Origin: Acidobacteriota bacterium
GTDB taxonomy: Bacteria; Acidobacteriota; Terriglobia; Bryobacterales; Bryobacteraceae
Assembly (NCBI GenBank): GCA_026393985.1
Contig: JAPKZB010000021.1
Location: forward strand, 1 to 37,325
Reading direction: 5' to 3'
Length of the DNA: 37,325 bases
Within the stretch, counting starts at the first letter, position 1, and each line of letters opens with the position of its first letter. Shown in pieces: positions 31,443-37,325 of this stretch. The notes under the pieces were generated by a model that was not told where the DNA came from, ran no database searches, and saw nothing but the letters and a program-made list of their open reading frames with translations. Both the position numbers and the translations under genes were made by a program.

Positions 31443-32866
31443 GTCTGATTCAAAATTGCGGCGATGGCCTGCACGAACCTTGCGGCACGCGGCGGGCTGA
31501 TCAGCAGGGGCAAGCCGTTCGGGTTGTCGCGCACCTCCGTTGTCGGGTCGACGAAGTTGAAGTTCTGGGTCTTGCCGTTCTCGTCATTAATTTTCAGACT
31601 GAGAAACGGAACGCCCTGAGTATTGCTGGTGGCCCGCGCCGCGACGAGGTTGGCGAGCGGCAGCGAAAAGTTTTTGCCCGTGCAGTTGCCACCCGTGATC
31701 TGGTATTGGATCAGGTCGCGGGAGACCGTCAGGCTGGCGGCATGCGCGCCGGTCAGGGTGTGATGGTGGCCGACGCTGAACGGCAGCGTGGCTCCGGCCC
31801 GGAGCGCCTGAACCGCGGTGGCCGCAAACAGCTCCCACTGCTGCTCGCGGAAATGCACATAGGCGAGCAGCAGCAGGGCCTCGCGATGGTTCGGCTCGCC
31901 GCGCAGAATCTCCTGCGCGATGCGGGCGGCCTGCTGGGTATCGCCGCGCTGGTAGGCCGCGTTGCCCGCGGCGAGATCCGGCACCGGGTCCTGCGGCCGC
32001 TCCACCGGCGCCACGGAATTGGTCATGATGCGGGCCAGCGGATTCTGCACGGGCGGCCGGGCAACGGCCACGGTTTCGGACGCCGGTGGCGGCGGCAGCG
32101 CGGGCGCCGTACCCCCCGGGCCGGGCCGCAAGTAGACATCGCCTATTACGCTCGATACCGTCCAGGGCACCTGCCGGCCGCCCGAGGCGTTATGGACCCG
32201 CTCGCGGACGCGGTTGAACACCTGGTCGAGCGTCAGACCGGGCTCTTTGAGCGCGGTCACCAGATGCGAGGTAAACAGGCCATTATTGCCGTTCGGGTTA
32301 TCATCGGCCGTCTTGCCCGGCGCGGTGGCGAACGCAATCAGCGTGCCTTTGCCCGAACCCATGGCCGCCAGGCCGCCGTTAGCCGATCGCGTGGCCGCAA
32401 ACGGGTTGTTGCGGCAGGCGTCGAGGACGACCAGCGTCACCCGCGCCCCCGCCTTTTCGATGCGCTCCTGCACCCGCGAGGCGGCATAGGCCGCATACTT
32501 GGCGTCTGCTTCGTCTTTGGCGTCGAAATCAACCGGTACCAGGTAGTTTTCGCCTTCGAGTTGAATGCCGTGGCCCGCGTAGTAAAAGGCGACGACATCG
32601 CCCGGGCGGATCCGGCTCACGAGCGCCGAAACGGCACGGTCGAGATTCTGCAGCGTGACATCCACCGCCGTCGTCGTGGCAAAGCCGATCTCGCTGAGGG
32701 CCTGCGATACGGCCCGGGCGTCATTGGCCGGATTACGCAGTGGCCATTTCGGGTAGTTGCCGTTGCCGATGACAAGAGCGACCTTCCGAGGGGCCTCCAA
32801 CTTGATGTCGCGCTGCGGTGGCTGGGCACAGAGGGGCAGAGTCAGCAGAAGAGCCAGGAGTTTCAT
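31430..32866 (-). CDS. Secreted caspase-like (peptidase C14) protein
   Basis: 478 residues: signal peptide (MKLLALLLTLPLCAQ), a caspase-like p20 domain (about 28-250) with the dyad His99 (YYAGHGIQ) and Cys151 (LDACRNNPF), a Pro-rich linker, a TPR-like helical segment (AAYQRGDTQQAARIAQEILRG and following), and a C-terminal domain that I cannot name. Both catalytic residues are present, so it may be a working orthocaspase/metacaspase-like protease in the periplasm; substrates are unknown. It is the last gene of a three-gene minus-strand set, and its end carries the his promoter. Confidence 0.88.
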   Translation of the reverse strand: MKLLALLLTLPLCAQPPQRDIKLEAPRKVALVIGNGNYPKWPLRNPANDARAVSQALSEIGFATTTAVDVTLQNLDRAVSALVSRIRPGDVVAFYYAGHGIQLEGENYLVPVDFDAKDEADAKYAAYAASRVQERIEKAGARVTLVVLDACRNNPFAATRSANGGLAAMGSGKGTLIAFATAPGKTADDNPNGNNGLFTSHLVTALKEPGLTLDQVFNRVRERVHNASGGRQVPWTVSSVIGDVYLRPGPGGTAPALPPPPASETVAVARPPVQNPLARIMTNSVAPVERPQDPVPDLAAGNAAYQRGDTQQAARIAQEILRGEPNHREALLLLAYVHFREQQWELFAATAVQALRAGATLPFSVGHHHTLTGAHAASLTVSRDLIQYQITGGNCTGKNFSLPLANLVAARATSNTQGVPFLSLKINDENGKTQNFNFVDPTTEVRDNPNGLPLLISPPRAARFVQAIAAILNQTRQP

Positions 32867-32869
32867 GGT

Positions 32870-33976
32870 TTACGGATCGACGGCGAAGGCCTTTTCGCCA
32901 TTGAGATACCAGTTGGTCGAGTCCTGGGTGATGGCGAACAGCCGGGAATCTCCATTCGTATAGATTACCTGCAGATAGGGGGCGCCGGCGCGTTCAATCA
33001 CGCTCCAGCGGCCTCGCAAATTGTCCTTGCCGTAGCTGCCGCCGCTGGCGCCCGCCACATCGACGCTCACCATGCTGCTGCTCGAAAACGCGTACGAACC
33101 ATCAGCGTTCAGAAAGTGTTTCTTATCGGTGGACATCCCTTGGCTGGCCCAGAACTGCCGCACCACCTTGCCGCGGAGTTTTTGATCCCACGCCCGCGTC
33201 ACACTCGAAAGAACCCCCGGCGGCGGCGGGACGTAGCGAATCGACTGCACTACCGGCACCAGCATCGCCTGCCGGGCGCGCACCCGCTCCACCGGTCCGG
33301 CCGCCACCAGCAGATGAGCGCGGCTTCCGCTCGCGATGACGTAGATGGACAGCGCGGCGAACTGCCGGGTCTGCGGATTCAGCACCTCCCAGTGATAAGC
33401 CGCCCCGCCGGCGATCGCCTCCCGGTCGCCCGCCCGCCGCACCGCGCCGGCATTAGCCAGAAACGCCTGGCTCAACTGCTGCACCGCGGCCCTCTCTTCC
33501 GCCGGGCTGTAGCCCTCCTGCAGCAGCGCGAAATAGACCTCGTCGGCGGCCGCGTCCGGAGGCTGCAGCACAATCCCCTGGTCTTTGTCGGCCGCCGTCC
33601 ATCCGGCCGGCGGCTCGACGGAGAAGCCGCTTGCGTGGCGATGCCCGCGGCCGGCCGGGCGCGCGGCCGCTTGCCGGGAGAGCAGGTACTCATGACCCTC
33701 ACTGACGAGTCGCAACTGCCCGCCGGCCTCGCTGGCCGTAAATGGAAACCACTGGCCGCCGGCTTCGAACGATCCCTGCAGCCGCACGCCTTCTGCCGTC
33801 GCCTTCACCGGCAGCTGCTGGCCCTTGATCTCTATCGTGCCGGTGAACGTTCCGCCCGCGGCGCGGCGCAGTTGGAGCCGCATCTCGCTGCTGGCGTAGG
33901 CGCCGGCGAATTCGGCGTCCTGCGCCAGGATCAGGCCGGCCAAAGCCAACCATACAGCGGGGATTCTTATCGCCAT
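32870..33976 (-). CDS. Uncharacterised secreted protein
   Basis: 368 residues with a signal peptide (MAIRIPAVWLALAGLILAQ). An N-terminal beta-rich part (about 20-105, FTGTIEIKGQQLPVKA) looks like a small barrel or sandwich. A middle part (about 115-245, FSVEPPAGWTAADKDQG and later) faintly resembles DcrB/PsbP-type folds. The C-terminal part (about 265-368) has repeated aromatic beta strands (HFLNADGSYAFSSSS, LRGRWSVIE). No catalytic motif is seen. AGGAGG lies about 10 nt before the ATG. It ends 3 bp before the caspase-like gene, so the two are likely cotranslated and functionally linked. Confidence 0.7.
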   Translation of the reverse strand: MAIRIPAVWLALAGLILAQDAEFAGAYASSEMRLQLRRAAGGTFTGTIEIKGQQLPVKATAEGVRLQGSFEAGGQWFPFTASEAGGQLRLVSEGHEYLLSRQAAARPAGRGHRHASGFSVEPPAGWTAADKDQGIVLQPPDAAADEVYFALLQEGYSPAEERAAVQQLSQAFLANAGAVRRAGDREAIAGGAAYHWEVLNPQTRQFAALSIYVIASGSRAHLLVAAGPVERVRARQAMLVPVVQSIRYVPPPPGVLSSVTRAWDQKLRGKVVRQFWASQGMSTDKKHFLNADGSYAFSSSSMVSVDVAGASGGSYGKDNLRGRWSVIERAGAPYLQVIYTNGDSRLFAITQDSTNWYLNGEKAFAVDP

Positions 33977-34025
33977 TCCTTACCGTCCTCCTGCGTCTTA
34001 GTGCGGAAAACCGTTCCATCCTCCA

Positions 34026-35135
34026 TCAAACGGCCCGCACGACGGCCTGCACCGGTCGCGAGCCCACCGGAATCATCGTGAACAGCGGTGCCGTTTTGTT
34101 GCGGTTCGGGACGATGGACTTAATGCGCAGCACCGCCATGTCGCCGCTCAAGCGGTTCAGTACCAGTACGTACTGGTTGTCGGGCGTGACGGTGAGAAAC
34201 CCCGGGTCCTGCCCGACGCTGACGACGGCAATTGTTTTGTGGGTGACGATATCGAGGATGCTGACGTCGTTGCGGCTCGGGCTGGCGACAAACAGAAAGT
34301 CGACATCGGGCGTCGAGGCCGCCGTCATCGCCCCCGGCGCCCGGCCCGCCAGCACGGTTTCGGCCACCTCGCCGCGGTAGGGATAGACCACCACAACGGC
34401 ATCGAGGCCTCGGCCGGTGATGAACAACTGCCCGCCGTCGGGCTTGAAGCAGAACTGTTCGGGCTGCAGCGCCAGCGGCAGATGCGTGAGGTGCCGCAGG
34501 CTGGGCAGTTCGTACAGCGAGAGCAGTTGCGCCTCGCGTCCGGCGAAAATGACGGCCCGGCCGTTGCTCAGAAAGGCGGCCAGGGTGGGCGGGTACGGCA
34601 GCGAGAATTGGGCCGAGATCCGGCTCTCCGTCCGGTGGATGAGCGTGGGCGGATGCTTCTCGTAGCTCACCAGCGCCCACGGTTCGCGCGGTGCGAGACA
34701 CAGCGAGACCGGTTCGGCGGGCAAGGCCACCTGGCGCGTGGGGCGCAGCGTGGCCGCATCGAGCAGCAGCAGCCGTTGGGGCTCCCGGCTGAGGGCCCAG
34801 AGATCGCCGGTGTCGCTGAGTTGCAGATCGACCAGATCGGCCCCCAGGGTCACTTTGCGGCGGAAGGCAAGTTGCGCCGGGTCGATCTCGTACAAAGCGC
34901 CGTTGCCGGTACCGAGCGCGTAGATGGCCTCGCGGGTCGGATGGGCGAGCACGGCTTTCGGGCGCCCGTCGATGCGGATGTGCTTGGCGACAGCAAAAGC
35001 GGTCAGATCGACGGCGGCAATGGCCTGGCCCTCCTGATTGGCGACGAAGGCATAGCCGTCAAAGCCATTGGCCTTCTCCTTGCGGCAGGCGGCGAGGGCG
35101 AGCGGGGAAGCCAGGAGGTGTCGACGCGAGAGCAA
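34026..35135 (-). CDS. YVTN-type beta-propeller lipoprotein
   Basis: 369 residues from a TTG start. The N-terminus SRRHLLASPLALAAC is a lipoprotein signal with Cys17; its twin arginine also hints at Tat export. The rest is built of about seven propeller blades with the typical pattern of YAFVANQEGQAIAAVDL, YALGTGNGALYEID, LFITGRGLDAVVVV and FLFVASPSRNDVSILDI. Such propellers bind proteins or ligands, and no enzyme residues are seen. An extended -10 box 6 nt before the TTG suggests a leaderless transcript. It is the first gene of the set that leads to the caspase-like protein. Confidence 0.75.
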   Translation of the reverse strand: MLSRRHLLASPLALAACRKEKANGFDGYAFVANQEGQAIAAVDLTAFAVAKHIRIDGRPKAVLAHPTREAIYALGTGNGALYEIDPAQLAFRRKVTLGADLVDLQLSDTGDLWALSREPQRLLLLDAATLRPTRQVALPAEPVSLCLAPREPWALVSYEKHPPTLIHRTESRISAQFSLPYPPTLAAFLSNGRAVIFAGREAQLLSLYELPSLRHLTHLPLALQPEQFCFKPDGGQLFITGRGLDAVVVVYPYRGEVAETVLAGRAPGAMTAASTPDVDFLFVASPSRNDVSILDIVTHKTIAVVSVGQDPGFLTVTPDNQYVLVLNRLSGDMAVLRIKSIVPNRNKTAPLFTMIPVGSRPVQAVVRAV

Positions 35136-35141
35136 CCCCTG

Positions 35142-35150
35142 ATTGTATCA
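35142..35150 (-). promoter_or_regulatory. Extended -10 promoter of the beta-propeller gene
   Basis: On the minus strand TGATACAAT (35150-35142) ends 6 nt before the TTG start, so transcription should begin at or beside the start codon. A TTGATA lies further upstream at only 13 bp and is too close for a standard -35. Confidence 0.45.
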
Positions 35151-35204
35151 AGATGTACTTTATCAAGAGGGTCTTCGAATCCACAGGAGGACGGGAAACC
35201 ACGG

Positions 35205-35999
35205 ATGGTTTGGGCAATGTTTCTGATTTGCGGGGTGACGCTTCCGCCGGCCCTGCTGGACTGGCAGCGGGAGATCGAGCAGGTGGGCAAGATCACCGTT
35301 GTCCTGTTGCGATTGCCCGCCAACGGCCAGACGACGGCGTTGAACCTGCCGCCGGAGACGCCGCGGCGGGAGTTGCTGGAGCCCTACACCAGCCAGATTG
35401 GCTTCGTTTCGCAATATAGGGGAGCGCAGGCGATGACCGTCAACGCCCTGAGCGCCGAGGGGCGGGCCAGTTTCGTGTTGATCAACCCGCTGCTGGCCGG
35501 CTCCGGCGAGGCCGAAGAGGCCGTTATCGCCCACGAGTTCGGCCACATCTGGCTCAAGGCCAAGCGCTATCCGGCCCCCGTCTACCAGGGCGGGGAAGCG
35601 GCCTGCCTCAGCGTTCACTCGCTCGACGCCGTGCAGCACATCCTCATCCGGGAGGAGATGGAGCGGCGGGGCGTGGCCTGGAAGCGGCCCTGGTTTACCG
35701 GACTCGCCGCCGCGCTCGAGCAGATGGATCGGTCGCCCGGCGCGGCTGCGGGTGTCGGCCGTTGCCAGACGCTCAGCCAGGCGGCCATGTGGGTGGATGT
35801 CGCCCTCGGGGCGGGCGATTGGCCGGGCCAGGGATCGTTTCTGACCGCCATGCGGCGCCGCTTCCCGGTGGTCGTTCCGGCGGCCGAAGAGATCTCCACC
35901 TACCTGCGCAGGCAGAACGTGGCGGACCCGGCGCGGCACCGGGCGGCGCTCGAGTTCGTCTTTGCACGATTGAAGCGGCTGGCCCTCGCCGTTCCTTAA
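35205..35999 (+). CDS. Secreted HEFGH-motif metallopeptidase-like protein
   Basis: 264 residues from ATG 35205; AGGAGG lies 14 nt upstream, slightly far, and M5 is the alternative. The N-terminus (MVWAMFLICGVTLPPA) looks like a short signal peptide. The zinc-binding motif HEFGH is at 110-114 in AVIAHEFGHIWLKAKRYP, so it is a gluzincin-type or related peptidase fold; the third ligand is not certain. The downstream part is helical (VQHILIREEMERRG, GLAAALEQMD). I do not recognise the exact family. It is divergent from the beta-propeller gene and precedes mreB by 66 bp. Confidence 0.7.
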   Translation: MVWAMFLICGVTLPPALLDWQREIEQVGKITVVLLRLPANGQTTALNLPPETPRRELLEPYTSQIGFVSQYRGAQAMTVNALSAEGRASFVLINPLLAGSGEAEEAVIAHEFGHIWLKAKRYPAPVYQGGEAACLSVHSLDAVQHILIREEMERRGVAWKRPWFTGLAAALEQMDRSPGAAAGVGRCQTLSQAAMWVDVALGAGDWPGQGSFLTAMRRRFPVVVPAAEEISTYLRRQNVADPARHRAALEFVFARLKRLALAVP

Positions 36000-36015
36000 G
36001 CGAATACGCGTGTAA

Positions 36016-36044
36016 TTTACTGAAAAGAAAGAGTCCACTATGTT
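36016..36044 (+). promoter_or_regulatory. Promoter of the mreBC operon
   Basis: TTTACT (36016-36021), a 17-bp spacer and TATGTT (36039-36044), 21 bp before the mreB ATG. Confidence 0.5.
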
Positions 36045-36065
36045 ACCCTGAGCTAAGCGGTCCCC

Positions 36066-37091
36066 ATGAATCTGCGTTCCCTGTTCAGCCTTTTTTCCTC
36101 CGACCTTGCCATCGATCTTGGAACGGCCAACACGTTGGTCTTCGCCAAAGGCAAGGGGATCGTTGTCAATGAACCTTCGATCGTGGCGATCAACAAGGGC
36201 AACGGCGAGGTGGAAGCTGTGGGTAAGGAGGCCAAGGAGATGCTTGGCCGGACGCCCGGCAACATCGTTTCCATTCGTCCCATGAAGGATGGTGTCATCG
36301 CCGACTTCAAAGTGACCGAGCGGATGCTCAACTACTTCATCCAAAAGGCTCATGGCCGCAAGATGCTCGTGCATCCGCGGATCGTCATCGGCGTGCCGAG
36401 CGAAATCACGCAGGTGGAAAAGCGCGCCGTCATCGACAGCGCCTACCGTGCCAAGGCCTCCGAGGTCTTCCTCGTCGAACAGGCCATGGTGGCGGCGATC
36501 GGCGCAGGGCTGCCCATCACCGAACCCTCCGGCAACATGGTCGTTGACATCGGCGGCGGCACCACCGACGTGGCCGTTATCTCCCTGTCTGGTATCGTCT
36601 ACTCGCGGTCGGTGCGCGTGGCGGGCAACGAGATGGACGACGCCATCATGCAATATCTGAAGCGGAAGTACAACCTGCTGATCGGCGAGCGCACCGCCGA
36701 ACAGATCAAAATGACGGTCGGTTCGGCCTATCCGCTCGAAAAGCCGCTCACCATGGAAATCAAGGGACGGAACCTGATTGAGGGCGTGCCCAAGACGATC
36801 ACCATCGACGACACCGAGATTCGCGAGAGCCTGTCGGAGTGTGTGGCGACGATCATGAACGCCATTCGCGTGGCGCTCGAACGCACCCCGCCGGAGCTTT
36901 CAGCCGACATCAGCGACCGCGGTATCGTCCTTTCGGGCGGTGGCGCGATGTTGAAGAACCTGGACAAGCGCATTCGGGAAGAGACTGGCCTGCCGGTCTC
37001 GATTGCCGAGGATCCGCTGGCCAGCGTCGTACTCGGCACCGGCAAGATGCTCACCGACTTCAAGCTGCTCCGCCGTATCGCAATCGAATAA
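36066..37091 (+). CDS. mreB: Rod shape-determining protein MreB
   Basis: 341 residues, the usual length. This actin-like ATPase forms membrane-associated filaments that guide lateral wall synthesis. The amphipathic N-terminus (MNLRSLFSLFSSD) is followed by phosphate-1 motif AIDLGTANT (about 15-23), phosphate-2 DIGGGTTDVAV and the adenosine motif VLSGGGAML. Wobble positions here are richer in G than in the pdx-mutS part of the window. It is followed 18 bp later by mreC, the standard mreBCD order. Confidence 0.98.
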   Translation: MNLRSLFSLFSSDLAIDLGTANTLVFAKGKGIVVNEPSIVAINKGNGEVEAVGKEAKEMLGRTPGNIVSIRPMKDGVIADFKVTERMLNYFIQKAHGRKMLVHPRIVIGVPSEITQVEKRAVIDSAYRAKASEVFLVEQAMVAAIGAGLPITEPSGNMVVDIGGGTTDVAVISLSGIVYSRSVRVAGNEMDDAIMQYLKRKYNLLIGERTAEQIKMTVGSAYPLEKPLTMEIKGRNLIEGVPKTITIDDTEIRESLSECVATIMNAIRVALERTPPELSADISDRGIVLSGGGAMLKNLDKRIREETGLPVSIAEDPLASVVLGTGKMLTDFKLLRRIAIE

Positions 37092-37109
37092 GGTGGCTGC
37101 CGGGATTTT

Positions 37110-37325
37110 ATGTTCAGCCGGTACCGCAATTTGGCCGTGCTTGTCGTGGTGGTTGCCGCGCAGCTCGTTTTGGTGGCCTTTCAAGTGCGGACCAATCAGG
37201 ACGTAACGCTGTTGCGAGTCTGGACGGTGACGGCGGTCTCGCCGCTGGCTAAAGGCCTTGAGGCGGTACGCTCCGGCACGGTTGGGTTGATTGAAAGCTA
37301 CTTCGTCCTGTTCGGTGTCAAGCAG
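37110..37325 (+). CDS. mreC: Rod shape-determining protein MreC (N-terminal part, cut by window edge)
   Basis: 72 codons are visible from ATG 37110. A short basic start (MFSRYRN) precedes a membrane helix (LAVLVVVVAAQLVLVAF), then the typical start of the periplasmic coiled-coil region (TLLRVWTVTAVSPLAKGLEAV). MreC bridges MreB filaments with the wall synthesis enzymes. Position directly after mreB supports the call. The coiled coil and beta domains lie outside the window. Confidence 0.88.
   Translation, partial: MFSRYRNLAVLVVVVAAQLVLVAFQVRTNQDVTLLRVWTVTAVSPLAKGLEAVRSGTVGLIESYFVLFGVKQ

Noticed and set aside
31706-34081. 791-codon plus-strand frame across the caspase-like and secreted unknown genes
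   Set aside because: Arg/Gly/His-rich low-complexity translation; both minus-strand genes have signal peptides and family motifs.
34239-35204. N-terminal extension of the metallopeptidase frame
   Set aside because: It is antisense to the beta-propeller gene; the signal peptide begins at 35205.

Overview
The window is high-GC bacterial chromosome with very strong C/G wobble bias. Gene content and protein style suggest an Acidobacteriota genome of the Bryobacterales/Solibacter type. The pointers are many secreted hydrolases with short signal peptides, a DUF3299 lipoprotein, long HisG, PepSY-TM pairs and a pdxR-pdxS-pdxT cluster. The assignment is inferred from recognition only; no database search was possible. 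No rRNA, tRNA or CRISPR array was seen.

Layout, left to right. 1-150: what looks like one end of an IS21-type element (a truncated zinc-ribbon ORF on the minus strand, then 15-bp direct repeats). 396-3288 (+): vitamin B6 block pdxR-pdxS-pdxT. 3347-8634 (+): glutamate dehydrogenase, mutS, anmK and a small secreted NTF2-like protein, almost without spacers. 8927-11875 (+): two PepSY-type membrane proteins and a large secreted alpha/beta hydrolase. 11872-13116 (-): an unknown 150-aa protein and a HEAT-repeat protein. 13227-17164 (+): secA and a membrane-anchored unknown. 17315-17466: a strong promoter followed by two tandem terminator hairpins, a candidate small RNA. 17506-18042 (+): DUF3299 lipoprotein. 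18039-19190 (-): a second alpha/beta hydrolase. 19235-23076 (+): DsbD-type thiol:disulfide reductase and an M28 peptidase.

23073-31405 (-) is a compact histidine operon, read right to left: leader peptide, hisI, hisG, hisD, hisC, a HAD phosphatase, hisB, hisH, hisF, hisA, then thrC. Most junctions overlap (ATGA or GTGA). The gene set covers the pathway except hisE; the HAD protein is the natural candidate for the missing histidinol-phosphate phosphatase. In front of hisI I read an unannotated 22-codon leader ORF with six His codons in ten, followed by a hairpin, an intrinsic terminator and an alternative (antiterminator) pairing. This is a complete ribosome-mediated attenuator and is the main discovery here.

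31430-35135 (-): a secreted caspase-like protein, a secreted unknown and a beta-propeller lipoprotein. 35205-35999 (+): a secreted HEFGH metallopeptidase. 36066-37325 (+): mreB and the start of mreC, the beginning of the cell-shape operon, cut by the window edge.

Several transcription starts (pdxR, the his leader, the beta-propeller gene) show an extended -10 box only 6-8 nt upstream of the start codon and no Shine-Dalgarno, which suggests leaderless mRNAs. All three convergent gene pairs overlap by the same TTAG tetranucleotide.
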